A stretch of DNA of 64,000 nt. It comes from an uncultured Acidobacteriota bacterium. GTDB lineage: Bacteria; Acidobacteriota; Blastocatellia; Pyrinomonadales; Pyrinomonadaceae. Where the stretch lies: assembly GCA_937859595.1 (NCBI GenBank), contig CALMAH010000013.1:186001-250000 (forward strand), in the 5' to 3' direction. The position numbers and the translations under genes are program-made. Positions 29,041-37,882 of the stretch are shown here, piece by piece; position 1 is the first letter of the stretch; the number at the start of each line of letters is the position of its first letter. The notes under the pieces were generated by a model that was not told where the DNA came from, did not search any database, and was given only the letters and a program-made list of their open reading frames with translations.

Positions 29041-30354
29041 TCAAAAGACCACCTTTGCCCCTTCGTACAATTGGTCAAGATTGCTGGTCGCAACAACTTC
29101 GTCAGCATTCAACCCGACAATTATCTGAATACTGTCTCCCTCTTCCATCCCCAGTTGGACCACGCGAAGCTTAGCGATTCCCTCCTCAAGTACGAACGCC
29201 CGATATGATTGCGTGGGAAGATGATTGTAGATCGCTGTTCTCGGGACGAAAACACCCGACGAACCGCCGTCTTTCGTGATCCGCGCAGTAGCGAACATTC
29301 CGGAGCGGAGCAGGTTGTCAGGATTCTCTATCGAAGCTTCAACAATCGCCGAACGCGACGCGGCGTCGACCGCAGGATTCACAGCGATAACAGTGCCTGA
29401 GAACCGTCTGTCTCGATATGCATCGACCTCGATCGTTACTCCTCGTCCGATAGAGACCGCGGGGATATCCGCTTCGGCTATTTGGATCTGGATCTTTATC
29501 GGGTTGGTCCGCAATAGGGTCGCTACCACTGTCGCGGTAGATACAAACTCGCCGACCGCCACTTGCCTTTCGCTAATGAATCCCGCGAACGGGGCAGTTA
29601 TTACGGTGTCAGCGATCGCCTGTTCCGCGATCTTCACACTTGCCCGTGCCGCTTCGACGGCAGCCTCGGAACTACGTATCTGTTGATTGCTCTGTCGTGC
29701 GAGGTTGATCTGGGCGTCGAGTTGTTCTTTTGCGCTCTGGGTCCTGGCGCGTGCCGTGTCTCGTGCAAGCCGAAACTGTTCATACGCCACCATAGACACG
29801 TCTCCCGTCTCGACGAGATCTCGATACCGCTTTTCGTTCGCTTCAGCCTGACGAAGTTCCGCCTGTATTTGCTGGTAATTTGCGTTTGCCGCCCTGACCT
29901 CCGGTATCGCAGATTCATCAAATCGCCCGTTCGGACCTAGACCTAGTCGTGCCTCGGCCTGCCGGACCGCAGCGATCGCCTGTTTTACATTCGCCTGGGA
30001 CGCCGCTAGCTGGAGCCTCGCGTCACGATCGTCGATCCTGGCAATTACCGCCCCCCGAGAAACGAACTGGCCAACGTTGACGGAAATGTTAGCTATCTTT
30101 CCCGCGATCTTTGGAGCAATATTCGATGTCTCATCCGCTACCATGCTCCCGGTCGCCTGAATGAACGCGGGGACCTGCCGGGCCTCGGCGGTCGCGACCG
30201 TCACCGCTATTGGGCCGCCCGATTCCTGATCGGCGTTCGCATTATTGACTTCGGCAGATCTAGTGGTGCCGCAACCCGACCCAAAAGCAAGGACGAAGAT
30301 GCCTGTCGCCAAGACAAGACATCGCAGAAAAGCAAAATGAATTTGACTACGCAT
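29041..30354 (-). CDS. RND efflux periplasmic adaptor (membrane fusion protein)
   Basis: 437 residues. N-terminal signal or lipoprotein leader (LVLATGIFVLAFGSGCGTT) suggests anchoring in the inner membrane. The lipoyl half-motifs (ETSNIAPKIAGKIANISVNVGQFVSRGAVIARID and ADTVITAPFAGFISERQVAVGEFVSTATVVATLL) flank a long coiled-coil hairpin rich in Ala/Arg/Glu, followed by the beta-barrel (VEASIENPDNLLRSGMFATARI). It bridges the RND pump and TolC. Its start lies downstream of an AT-rich divergent region that contains a 10-bp-spaced direct repeat (see that entry). Confidence 0.92.
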   Translation of the reverse strand: MRSQIHFAFLRCLVLATGIFVLAFGSGCGTTRSAEVNNANADQESGGPIAVTVATAEARQVPAFIQATGSMVADETSNIAPKIAGKIANISVNVGQFVSRGAVIARIDDRDARLQLAASQANVKQAIAAVRQAEARLGLGPNGRFDESAIPEVRAANANYQQIQAELRQAEANEKRYRDLVETGDVSMVAYEQFRLARDTARARTQSAKEQLDAQINLARQSNQQIRSSEAAVEAARASVKIAEQAIADTVITAPFAGFISERQVAVGEFVSTATVVATLLRTNPIKIQIQIAEADIPAVSIGRGVTIEVDAYRDRRFSGTVIAVNPAVDAASRSAIVEASIENPDNLLRSGMFATARITKDGGSSGVFVPRTAIYNHLPTQSYRAFVLEEGIAKLRVVQLGMEEGDSIQIIVGLNADEVVATSNLDQLYEGAKVVF

Positions 30355-30410
30355 AGGCCAGTTACAAAATTCGATTTTATATTACGATGGTTGATACATT
30401 AAGGTAATCA

Positions 30411-30428
30411 TTGTAAATTTTTGTAAAT
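30411..30428. promoter_or_regulatory. TTGTAAAT direct repeat in divergent efflux/rhodanese promoter region
   Basis: TTGTAAAT occurs at 30411-30418 and 30421-30428, exactly 10 bp apart, within a strongly AT-rich stretch between the divergent efflux operon (start 30354) and the rhodanese gene (start 30490). One helical turn of spacing is what winged-helix response regulators use. A regulatory role is inference; no regulator gene is adjacent. Confidence 0.35.
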
Positions 30429-30489
30429 ATAAAGGTTAGGCAGTGGGCTACGGTAAAGTCCTTGCCGGATCAACCACCAGGCTTACAAT

Positions 30490-30855
30490 ATGTCCGTGTC
30501 AGTTAAAAGTATGGCCGAGAACCATCACGAAGAAGCATTTGACATCACGGCTGCGGAGCTGAAGAAGCGGCTCGACAGCGGAATGGATATTCAATTGATA
30601 GACGTCCGACAACCGGGCGAGTATGCGTTTGCCCGCATCGAGGGAGCAAAGCTGATTCCTCTCAATGAATTGCCGATCAGATACAAAGAGATCCACGATG
30701 GTCGCGAGACCGTGATCTACTGCAAAATGGGAGCTCGGAGCGCCAGAGCGGTGGAGTACCTTCAGAGCATAGGTTTTGCAGGAACCGTCAAGAATCTTCG
30801 CGGGGGCATCACAGCTTGGTCTAATGATGCCGACCCGAGGGTTCCGAAATACTAG
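30490..30855 (+). CDS. Rhodanese-domain sulphurtransferase
   Basis: 121 residues; an internal ATG at 30511 is an alternative start. A single rhodanese fold: ITAAELKKRLDSGMDIQLIDVRQPGEYAFARIEGAKLIPLNEL, with the active-site cysteine in VIYCKMGARSARAVEYL and the C-terminal LRGGITAWSNDADPRVPKY. Single-domain cytosolic rhodaneses carry persulphide sulphur for cofactor or tRNA thiolation, or detoxify cyanide. It is convergent with the 2Fe-2S protein gene (15 bp apart). Confidence 0.92.
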   Translation: MSVSVKSMAENHHEEAFDITAAELKKRLDSGMDIQLIDVRQPGEYAFARIEGAKLIPLNELPIRYKEIHDGRETVIYCKMGARSARAVEYLQSIGFAGTVKNLRGGITAWSNDADPRVPKY

Positions 30856-30870
30856 AAGGGCAGGCGAAGA

Positions 30871-31161
30871 TCATTCGTTAGAGCAATGTCGCGCGAGTTC
30901 ACTGCTAAGCGAAACTATCACCATTCCGGAACGGGCTTTCGTCCGGCATGCGATCACAGAACGCCGCGTACCTCGCTCGTCGATCTCGACCATGCAATTC
31001 ATACAGTCGCCATTCCAGCAAAGATCCGCCTCCGTTATCGATTCCATGTACACGAACTGAAGACAGCGAAGTATCGAATTGTTCTCCGGCACGAGCAGTC
31101 GCCGCGCCGCACACTCGATTTCGATCAATCGATCATAAGGTTCGAAAATGTCTGGAGCCAT
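30871..31161 (-). CDS. Small [2Fe-2S] ferredoxin-like protein
   Basis: 96 residues from the ATG at 31161 (an upstream ATG at 31179 has no ribosome-binding site). The segment CWNGDCMNCMVEI...RSVIACRTKA gives the Cys-x4-Cys-x2-Cys...Cys pattern of plant-type [2Fe-2S] ferredoxins, preceded by a ferredoxin-like strand with RRLLVPENNSILRCLQFVY. It is smaller and more divergent than typical ferredoxins, and no partner reductase is nearby. It diverges from the glutaredoxin-like gene and converges with the rhodanese gene. Electron transfer or Fe-S related redox work is likely but not proven. Confidence 0.7.
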   Translation of the reverse strand: MAPDIFEPYDRLIEIECAARRLLVPENNSILRCLQFVYMESITEADLCWNGDCMNCMVEIDERGTRRSVIACRTKARSGMVIVSLSSELARHCSNE

Positions 31162-31224
31162 CCCCGATAAAGATTCCATTGTTTGGTTCGGTAATGCTTG
31201 TTTGGAACTTGGATTTACTTTCGA

Positions 31225-31236
31225 TAGACTAGTCTA
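31225..31236. promoter_or_regulatory. 12-bp palindrome between ferredoxin-like and glutaredoxin genes
   Basis: TAGACTAGTCTA is a perfect 12-bp palindrome, ending 6 bp before the glutaredoxin ATG at 31243 and about 64 bp upstream of the divergent 2Fe-2S gene. It could be an operator for a dimeric regulator acting on both. No regulator is known; chance occurrence is possible. Confidence 0.3.
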
Positions 31237-31242
31237 AACTAA

Positions 31243-31482
31243 ATGGAGCGATTGATCGAAATGTCCTACGTGATGTATGTAAAGCCCGATTGTCCGTATT
31301 GTCAGCAGGCGCGTGACCATTTCGAGACGAACGGGATCAGCTACGTCGAATATGACGCCCAGAACGATCTCGAAAGACAGAAAGAGATGCTCGAATTTTC
31401 TGGCGGGGATCTGACGGTTCCCTGTTTGGTCAAGGATGGTCAATATGTCGGGTCCGGCTGGGGCGATCCGCCCCGCGGCTGA
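31243..31482 (+). CDS. Glutaredoxin-like protein
   Basis: 79 residues (73 if it starts at the ATG at 31261). The thioredoxin fold begins with YVMYVKPDCPYCQQARDHF, with the CPYC active site of classical glutaredoxins; the cis-proline region TVPCLVKDGQYVG and the closing G-W-G-D are family-like. It likely reduces mixed disulphides or handles small thiols in the cytosol. The leader has an AACTAA-type sequence and no clear ribosome-binding site for the first ATG; GGAG lies 12 nt before the second. Confidence 0.85.
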   Translation: MERLIEMSYVMYVKPDCPYCQQARDHFETNGISYVEYDAQNDLERQKEMLEFSGGDLTVPCLVKDGQYVGSGWGDPPRG

Positions 31483-31570
31483 ACGATCGTTCCTCGATAG
31501 CCGTCAGGTTGCCGGCTAACAGCCAGATGAAGTGAACTCGGCTTACGCTTTCTAGCGATCGCAGGTGGTC

Positions 31571-31597
31571 AGGGCCGAAAGCGTCGGGATCGGCCCT
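31571..31597 (+). terminator. Possible terminator hairpin after the glutaredoxin gene
   Basis: AGGGCCG pairs with CGGCCCT around a 13-nt loop, 89 bp after the glutaredoxin stop. A T-run (31612-31617) lies 14 bp further on instead of directly behind the stem, so it is a weak terminator candidate or just a stable hairpin in the leader of the kinase gene. Confidence 0.3.
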
Positions 31598-31655
31598 CCG
31601 CAGTTCGGTTATTTTTTATCGATCCATTCTGGAGGGCCTTGAGTCTAAGAACCGT

Positions 31656-34097
31656 ATGATTGGTTCGCAGATAAACCAATACAAGATCGAAGAGAAGATC
31701 GGCTCAGGCGGCCAGGGTACGGTGTATAGAGCACTCGACACCAAGCTGAACCGAACGGCGGTAATAAAGATACTCCCTCCCGAGCTTACCCAGAAAACTG
31801 CGAACTTCCGGCGTTTCGAACGCGAAGCTCAACTTTGCTCCCAGCTTGACCACGGCAACATCTGTACAATATACGACTATAGCGAAGCGAACGGCGTGTA
31901 CTATATCGCAATGCAGTACGTAGATGGCAAGAATGTTCGCCAACTCGTCGCCGGCAGGCCGTTGGAGGTAAAAAGCGCTGTCTCAATAGCGCTTCAAGTG
32001 ACTGACGCTCTCGCCTATGCCCATTCAAAAAACATAATCCATCGCGACATCAAGGCCGGGAACATAATGGTTACCGGCGGCGGGCAGGTCAAGATACTTG
32101 ATTTTGGCCTTGCGAAGCTCCTTGAAGATGAGTTCGCGGACGAAGCTCGCGGGCAAGATCGTTCCGAAATAACCGAATTGGGCATTCCCTACGGAACAGC
32201 AACATATGCCGCGCCGGAGCAGGCTCGGGGAGAGCGAGCAGATGAAAGATCTGACATTTTTTCGACTGGCGTCCTGCTTTACGAAATGCTTACCGGCATC
32301 TGGGCGTTTCAGGGAAAAACGGTCATCGATGTTCGTCACCAGGTCCTTTACGGTACCCCGAAACCTCTCGCCGAAATGCGGCGTGACCCGCTGCCACCCG
32401 GGCTGCAGATGATCCTCGACAAGGCTCTCGCAAAGGAGCCTAGCCGCCGCTACCAGAGGATCGCGGATATGCGAGACGACCTAAAAGCGATCATGCAGCA
32501 GCTTTCTGGCAACACCTTTGCCCAAGGTGACATGGTCCTTCCAAGCCACGCTGACAGTGGGGTTTTTCGCAGGGCGATAAATTGGTTCACTGGCAGAACG
32601 AATAGCGAGACCGGTACTGGTCGTTCTGGTAGCCTCTCGAATCCTCCGTCGTTCATACCTGAACTGAGCATTACGGCAACCTCAGCGGGTACAGAGAAAA
32701 AGAGTGTCGCCATACTTCCATTCAAGAACCTGAGCCAGGACCCGAGCTCTAACTTTTACGAATTTGCCCTTGCCGATGCTGTTATTACGGAGCTCGCCCA
32801 GCTTCGCTCGCTGATCGTGCGGCCGAGTTCCGTCATAGCGAAATACCAGGGCAAGGACATCGACCCGCGGGACGCTGGCCGTGAATTGCGGGTTCATGCC
32901 GTTCTTGCTGCCGGGTTCCTCCGGGTCGCTGACAAGCTAAGGGTAACGGCCCAGCTAATCGATGTCATCAGCGGCGACATACTTTGGAGCGACCGCATCG
33001 ATGCGGACGGCGGTGACATTCTAACCCTCCAGGATGATATCGCGATGCGGATACTAGAAGGACTCCGCCTGGAGCTTTCTGATAAAGACCAGGAAAAGCT
33101 CGGTCGACGGCTTACTGATAATCACGAAGCGTGGGAAGAATACTTGCGAGGACGGGACAATTTTGGCCGTTTCATTTTCCGCACACTTGCTCCGGACGAT
33201 TGCAAGGCGGCGATCGAGAACTTTAAGCGGGCAGTCGAGCTTGATCCGCAATTTGCATTCGCCTTCAGCGGGTTAGGTGCTTGCTACGCAAATCGTGTAT
33301 TCAAGGGAATGGGAGAGCCCGACGATTACACGAAGGCAGAAGCGGCTTTCAGTAAGGCTTTCGTTTACGACCCGAATGTGGTTGAGGCCCGCGTGCTGAT
33401 GGTGATGATCTATATGGCCCGAGGGGAAAAGAAAAAGGCCCGATCAGAGATCGAACTCCTTCAAAAACAGTTTCCTAACGAGGCCCCTCTCTACTTTGTC
33501 AAGGGTGTGATCAATCGACTTGACGGTGAATACGCAGAATCGCTCGCGGCATTTGAAAAATTGTCCCGTCTTGATCCGGCGGCAAGAGCCGTTTCCGCAT
33601 ACAATCGTGGGAGAATATTCATTTACAAGCGCGAGTATGACAAGGCGATCGAGGAGATCGAGCGTGGGGAAAAGGTAGAGCCCGACCACCCGATGCTAAA
33701 GATCTTCCGATCGGCCGTTTACTATTACCGCGGTGATGTTCAGGATGCTATCGAGTTGATGCGAAGTGTTCTGCAGGAATTTCCGGAAATGGCGGGCATA
33801 CGTCCCCTATTCGCTTTGTATCTTGCCGGTGCGGGACAATCCGAAGAAGCCCTGAAACAACTGGACGAGGAAGCTCTGGAAATATCAAAGGCAGATCATG
33901 ATATGGCCTACTGGGTTGCTTCGACCTACGCAGTGCTTGGTGAAAAAGACCTCGCCTTTAAATGGCTGAATCGAGCGATTAGACTCGGAAACGAGAACAA
34001 GCCTCACTTTGAACTGGACAGAAGCTTAGAACCGCTGCGGGATGACCCTCGTTTTGCAGAGGCAATGTCAAAGGTTGGTCTGAGGTCAGCAGATTAG
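31656..34097 (+). CDS. Ser/Thr protein kinase with TolB-like and TPR domains
   Basis: 813 residues. The kinase domain has the glycine loop GSGGQGTVY (16-24), Lys38, HRDIKAGN (129-136) and DFG (149-151), all intact. After a linker with no membrane helix comes a TolB/FlgO-like domain (about 345-480: KKSVAILPFKNLSQDPSSNFYEFALADAVITELAQL ... VTAQLIDVISGDILWSDRI), and then tetratricopeptide repeats to the end (FKRAVELDPQFAFAFSGLGACY; AFEKLSRLDPAARAVSAYNRG; AIEEIERGEKVEPDHPML). It is a cytoplasmic signalling or scaffold kinase of a type common in acidobacteria. Its stop overlaps by 3 bp the stop of the converging sigma-like gene. Confidence 0.9.
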   Translation: MIGSQINQYKIEEKIGSGGQGTVYRALDTKLNRTAVIKILPPELTQKTANFRRFEREAQLCSQLDHGNICTIYDYSEANGVYYIAMQYVDGKNVRQLVAGRPLEVKSAVSIALQVTDALAYAHSKNIIHRDIKAGNIMVTGGGQVKILDFGLAKLLEDEFADEARGQDRSEITELGIPYGTATYAAPEQARGERADERSDIFSTGVLLYEMLTGIWAFQGKTVIDVRHQVLYGTPKPLAEMRRDPLPPGLQMILDKALAKEPSRRYQRIADMRDDLKAIMQQLSGNTFAQGDMVLPSHADSGVFRRAINWFTGRTNSETGTGRSGSLSNPPSFIPELSITATSAGTEKKSVAILPFKNLSQDPSSNFYEFALADAVITELAQLRSLIVRPSSVIAKYQGKDIDPRDAGRELRVHAVLAAGFLRVADKLRVTAQLIDVISGDILWSDRIDADGGDILTLQDDIAMRILEGLRLELSDKDQEKLGRRLTDNHEAWEEYLRGRDNFGRFIFRTLAPDDCKAAIENFKRAVELDPQFAFAFSGLGACYANRVFKGMGEPDDYTKAEAAFSKAFVYDPNVVEARVLMVMIYMARGEKKKARSEIELLQKQFPNEAPLYFVKGVINRLDGEYAESLAAFEKLSRLDPAARAVSAYNRGRIFIYKREYDKAIEEIERGEKVEPDHPMLKIFRSAVYYYRGDVQDAIELMRSVLQEFPEMAGIRPLFALYLAGAGQSEEALKQLDEEALEISKADHDMAYWVASTYAVLGEKDLAFKWLNRAIRLGNENKPHFELDRSLEPLRDDPRFAEAMSKVGLRSAD

Positions 34098-35320
34098 GCG
34101 ACCACCCTGGCCATTTCCTGGTCAAGTATCTCTCGGACCTTCCGCTTTAACGCCTTTTCGAACTGTCTCGCTTCGTTTACGCCGTCAAATGAGAGCTGCT
34201 GCAGATTTGCCTCGATCCTTTTTCTGTAGTCGGAGACCAGCGAATCGGAAACACCCAGCAATTCTGCAACCTCAAGCTGCGTCCCGCTGTCTGATACCAA
34301 ATAGCAATGCCACAGCACGTTGATCATGCGATTGTACTGTTTTGATTTGCCTCGAACCGCTTTGTTCAGATCATCTAGAAAGCCATCAACAAATCCGGCG
34401 GCACCGATCTCGGCTTCGTTCCTAAGGAAATCCTCTTCCGGGGTCTCGCGAACATCAGGAATCTCGAAAGGCACCCTGTCGTCATCTTCACTTTCCCCGG
34501 AACCTCCGACAGGTACGAGATGTATGTCCATTATCGGCAGCCGCGACATCACCATGGAGCGAAGCGACCGAATGTCAACCGGTGAATCGATCGCCTTGAA
34601 TACCCTAATAATAAGCTTTTCAAGTTCGACGTTGCTTATCACGATCTGGGCATCGCCGGTACATCCGACCATTCGCGTGTCACGGCTATGGAACGAGACT
34701 GCCTTGACTCGCTGGTCCATCTCTTGAACGTCGCGCCGCGACTTTTCGTGGCTCCAGCTCGAAAGCCCGTATAGCCTGTCAGCAAGCCGGCGATGAGCTT
34801 CCGGATTTCCGACATTGTCAAACCGTTTGAAGGTGCGGCTGGTCTGCACAAGGGTGGATATGCGTCGGGCAAGGCGGTAGGACTCCGGATAGCGTTTGCG
34901 CAATTCGGAGGTCAGCATGTTCGTCAATTCGATCTGGCTGATCTCTGCTTCGATCTCAGCATCCGTCATCTTTGTCTCGATGTAATGCTGGAAACGATCT
35001 TTGCCAAGCAGAGCGACGAAAAGCTCCTGCGTTAGGTCAGTATAAGCGTTGTATTTGCCTTCCTCGACCAAAAAACCGGCGCGTTTGGACGCCCGTACAA
35101 GCGGGTGCGAAGAAACTATCCTGTGTAGCTCCGTCCAGATCTGGTTAACGTCTGATGCCTGGAGGCTTTCGTTCCATTTACCGATCTTGATCTGGCGTCC
35201 GCGCGAGGATCGGGGGACAGTATCCTGCTGTTTAACTGAATTCATATTTGCCTTGAGTCGTCTCCGAAGATATTCTGGGGCACCACTTTCGAAGCTGGTT
35301 TGGGAGAAGCGAGGTTTCAT
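34094..35320 (-). CDS. Sigma-70-like regulator
   Basis: 408 residues. The N-terminal part has a region-2-like helix (YNAYTDLTQELFVALLGKDRFQHYIETKMTDAEIEAEISQIELTNML), and the C-terminal part a region-4-like helix-turn-helix (HCYLVSDSGTQLEVAELLGVSDSLVSDYRKRIEANLQQL). Between them is an unusual helical stretch with an acidic segment (GGSGESEDDDRVPFEIPDVRETPEEDF). It may be a specialised sigma factor or sigma-derived transcription factor; this assignment is by pattern only. It converges with the kinase gene and is 414 bp upstream of, and divergent from, a zinc-finger protein that could be its partner. Confidence 0.6.
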   Translation of the reverse strand: MKPRFSQTSFESGAPEYLRRRLKANMNSVKQQDTVPRSSRGRQIKIGKWNESLQASDVNQIWTELHRIVSSHPLVRASKRAGFLVEEGKYNAYTDLTQELFVALLGKDRFQHYIETKMTDAEIEAEISQIELTNMLTSELRKRYPESYRLARRISTLVQTSRTFKRFDNVGNPEAHRRLADRLYGLSSWSHEKSRRDVQEMDQRVKAVSFHSRDTRMVGCTGDAQIVISNVELEKLIIRVFKAIDSPVDIRSLRSMVMSRLPIMDIHLVPVGGSGESEDDDRVPFEIPDVRETPEEDFLRNEAEIGAAGFVDGFLDDLNKAVRGKSKQYNRMINVLWHCYLVSDSGTQLEVAELLGVSDSLVSDYRKRIEANLQQLSFDGVNEARQFEKALKRKVREILDQEMARVVA

Positions 35321-35734
35321 CTCAGGATCTGCTTGACATAGAGCAAAATACTAGGAGGCGAGATCCTGAACATAAGTTTGTGTTTCTTATTTGAAGTTCA
35401 CCAGAGAAAACTAACCGCCGCGCAATGCGGTCAATTTCGGAAGGTAGGCATCGGGAAAGAACCCTCGTAGCCGACATTTAGATAGTATCAATTATCGACG
35501 AAATGAGCAACAGCTTTTTTTATAGCACAACACTGTTATACATAGAACGATCATACGTTTAGACGCGAACCTCGGCACGATTGTTTATTCTCGCCCGGGC
35601 GGGATCAAACAGATTTTCTGGAAGGCCCTGTAAATTAGGGGTTTTTATTACCGTGTCGGTAGCAATGTTCTTGAACAAGGCCCGCCGAGCGGGCTAAACC
35701 GGCTTCCCGATCGCTCAAGGGGCTTCTCACAAGT
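35321..35734. other. Long divergent gap between sigma-like and zinc-finger genes, with hairpin
   Basis: 414 bp with no convincing gene. It holds the promoters of both neighbours. A compact hairpin with stem GCCCGC/GCGGGC and a CGA loop lies at 35680-35694, 41 bp before the zinc-finger start; a short CCCT/AGGG stem followed by a T-run is near 35632-35646. Either could attenuate or regulate the forward transcript. No tRNA was recognised. Confidence 0.45.
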
Positions 35735-36046
35735 ATGTCTAATTTTGGCAAGAACGAGGATTGTCCGTCCTCACAGGAACTTCTCGAGTTCCAGAACGGC
35801 GACCTCTCGATCGAAGAATCTCGGCCGATCGGCCGGCATCTGGCTGTTTGCGAATTTTGTGCGGCGGAAGCTGAGTTCTACGAGCGTTATCCTACATTGG
35901 ATGAGCGGACGCCGCCGAGCGAACTCCCGGAGATCCCACGCCCGCTTTATGAACTCGCTGAGGCATTACTGAGCCACAAACGCGAGAGTATCCCGTTAGA
36001 AAAACTTATCGAAGAGATCGACACCGCATCACGCGGAGACCAATAA
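35735..36046 (+). CDS. Small zinc-finger (zf-HC2 / anti-sigma-like) protein
   Basis: 103 residues. The segment GRHLAVCEFCAAEAEFY holds a His-x3-Cys-x2-Cys motif, the ZAS/zf-HC2 zinc motif of anti-sigma factors, with an earlier Cys at residue 10. No membrane helix follows, unlike most ECF anti-sigma factors, so it may be a soluble anti-sigma. It diverges from the sigma-like gene; pairing with it is inference. Convergent with the acyl-CoA ligase gene (9 bp apart). Confidence 0.7.
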   Translation: MSNFGKNEDCPSSQELLEFQNGDLSIEESRPIGRHLAVCEFCAAEAEFYERYPTLDERTPPSELPEIPRPLYELAEALLSHKRESIPLEKLIEEIDTASRGDQ

Positions 36047-36055
36047 CTTGTGGGT

Positions 36056-37882
36056 TTAGGTCCCGCAGATCTCGTCGATAGCTTCACCGTATTTTTCATC
36101 GATCACACTTCGTTTGATCTTCAATGTAGGGGTCATCTCTCCGCGGTCGATCGAGAATTCGCGGGGCAGCAGGTAAACGCGTTTTACGCGTTCGTAGTCG
36201 CTGAGTTCGCGGGTCAGGTCGACGGCGTGGCGCTGGACGAGTTTGACGACGTGGGCGTTCTCGCAGAGCTCTTCGCGGGAGCCTTCGGCCGAGATGCCTT
36301 CCTCTTCGAGGGCTTCTTTGAGCGCGTCCCAATCAGGCACTATAAGGGCGCCGACCTGTTTTCTGCCGGAGCCGACGACCACGGGCTGTGAGACAAGCGG
36401 GCTCTGTTTGAGGAGGCTTTCGACCTGGAGCGGGGCGACGTATTTGCCGTTTGAGAGCTTGAAGAGGTCCTTGATGCGGTCGGTAACGTAGAAATGGCCG
36501 TCCTCGTCCACATATCCGACGTCACCGGTATGATAATAACCCTCTGGATCGATGACCTTTGCGGTCTCCTCGGGGTTATTGTAATAGCCTTTCATCACAT
36601 TTCTGCCGCGTACAAGGATCTCGCCGTTCGAATCGTCTATCTTCATCTCGATGCCATCAAAAGGCGTGCCGATAGAGCCGACCTTGTTGTCCTCCGGGCG
36701 ATTTGCGCAGGTAACGCAGGCCTCGGTCATGCCGTAGCCCTGTAAAATGGGGATTCCGGCAGCCCAGAAGGCATAAGAGAGCTTTTTGGAGAGCGGAGCC
36801 CCGCCGGAGACGAAGAAACGCAAGTGTCCGCCGACGCCCGCACGCCATTTTGAGAAGACGAGGCGGCTGGCGAGGGCATGTTTTGCGGCGAGAACGGGCG
36901 AAACGGACTCATGCATATCCTTCGCGTGCCAATATTCCTGGCCAACACCGAGCGCCCAATCGAACAGCTTTGTCTTCCAGCCTCCGGCGGCTTTACCTTT
37001 CTTGACAATCTTATGATAGACCTGCTCGAACAGCCTCGGGACGGCGGTCATGATGGTCGGTTTGACCTCCTGAAGATGCGAAGCGATCTGGTCAAATGCG
37101 GCGCAGTAGTGGATAGCGACGCCATTAGAGCAGAGCACGTAAAACACCGTCCGTTCAAAGATATGCGAGAGCGGGAGGACGGCGAGAGAGCGGTCAGTGT
37201 TCCTGATCGGCAGGCCCTTTGAGACGGCGACCACGTTTGAGACAAAATTCTCGTGGTCGAGCATAACCCCTTTAGGCACACCGGTCGTGCCGGACGTGTA
37301 GATGATGGTGGCGAGGTCATCGGCCCGTACCTGGGCGAGAAGTTCATCAAAATTATCTATCTCAGAGGTATCGGCCCCTTTGGCCTCTACGTCGACGAGC
37401 GTCATGGCCCGGCTATCATCCGCAGGAAGAAAATCGGGGTCGAAAAGGATGAGCCGCTCGAGGCTCTCAACGGAGCGGATGGCATTTTCGGCGTGTTTCC
37501 AAAGCTTTTGGCCGGAAACAAAGAGCATGCGGGCGCCGGAATTCTCGAGGATATAGCGGACCTGATCGACGGCCTGAGTGGTGTAAATAGGGACGTTAAC
37601 GGCCCGGAGCGAGAGGATGGCGAGATCGGTAAGCGACCACTCGGGGCGATTCTCAGAGATGATGGCGATGCGGTCGCCGGCTCGGACGCCCATCCGTGAT
37701 AGCCCGAGAGCGATGAGGCGGATACGCTCGACGGCCTCGCTTCCTGAGATGCGGGTCCAGACATCGTCTATCTTGAAGGCGAGGGCGTCCGGTTTGCTGT
37801 TTCGGCGGAAAGACTCGATACAGAAATGCGGAATGGTCTGCGGGAGAGCTTCAAACCCGATGATATTTTCAGCTGGCATCAT
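36056..37882 (-). CDS. Long-chain fatty-acid-CoA ligase (AMP-forming)
   Basis: 608 residues. AMP-binding signature YTSGTTGVPKG at 195-205, with further blocks ILQGYGMTEACVTCA, GEILVRGRNVMKGYYNNPEET, YYHTGDVGYVDEDGHFYVTDRIKDLFKLSNGKYV. This is the FadD15/long-chain type. It activates fatty acids to acyl-CoA for degradation or lipid synthesis. Codon use here is strongly G/C at third positions compared with genes to the left, which also opens long false reading frames on the other strand. Confidence 0.93.
   Translation of the reverse strand: MMPAENIIGFEALPQTIPHFCIESFRRNSKPDALAFKIDDVWTRISGSEAVERIRLIALGLSRMGVRAGDRIAIISENRPEWSLTDLAILSLRAVNVPIYTTQAVDQVRYILENSGARMLFVSGQKLWKHAENAIRSVESLERLILFDPDFLPADDSRAMTLVDVEAKGADTSEIDNFDELLAQVRADDLATIIYTSGTTGVPKGVMLDHENFVSNVVAVSKGLPIRNTDRSLAVLPLSHIFERTVFYVLCSNGVAIHYCAAFDQIASHLQEVKPTIMTAVPRLFEQVYHKIVKKGKAAGGWKTKLFDWALGVGQEYWHAKDMHESVSPVLAAKHALASRLVFSKWRAGVGGHLRFFVSGGAPLSKKLSYAFWAAGIPILQGYGMTEACVTCANRPEDNKVGSIGTPFDGIEMKIDDSNGEILVRGRNVMKGYYNNPEETAKVIDPEGYYHTGDVGYVDEDGHFYVTDRIKDLFKLSNGKYVAPLQVESLLKQSPLVSQPVVVGSGRKQVGALIVPDWDALKEALEEEGISAEGSREELCENAHVVKLVQRHAVDLTRELSDYERVKRVYLLPREFSIDRGEMTPTLKIKRSVIDEKYGEAIDEICGT

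Noticed and set aside
36050..37700. Several frames opposite the acyl-CoA ligase
   Set aside because: G/C-rich antisense shadows without motifs.
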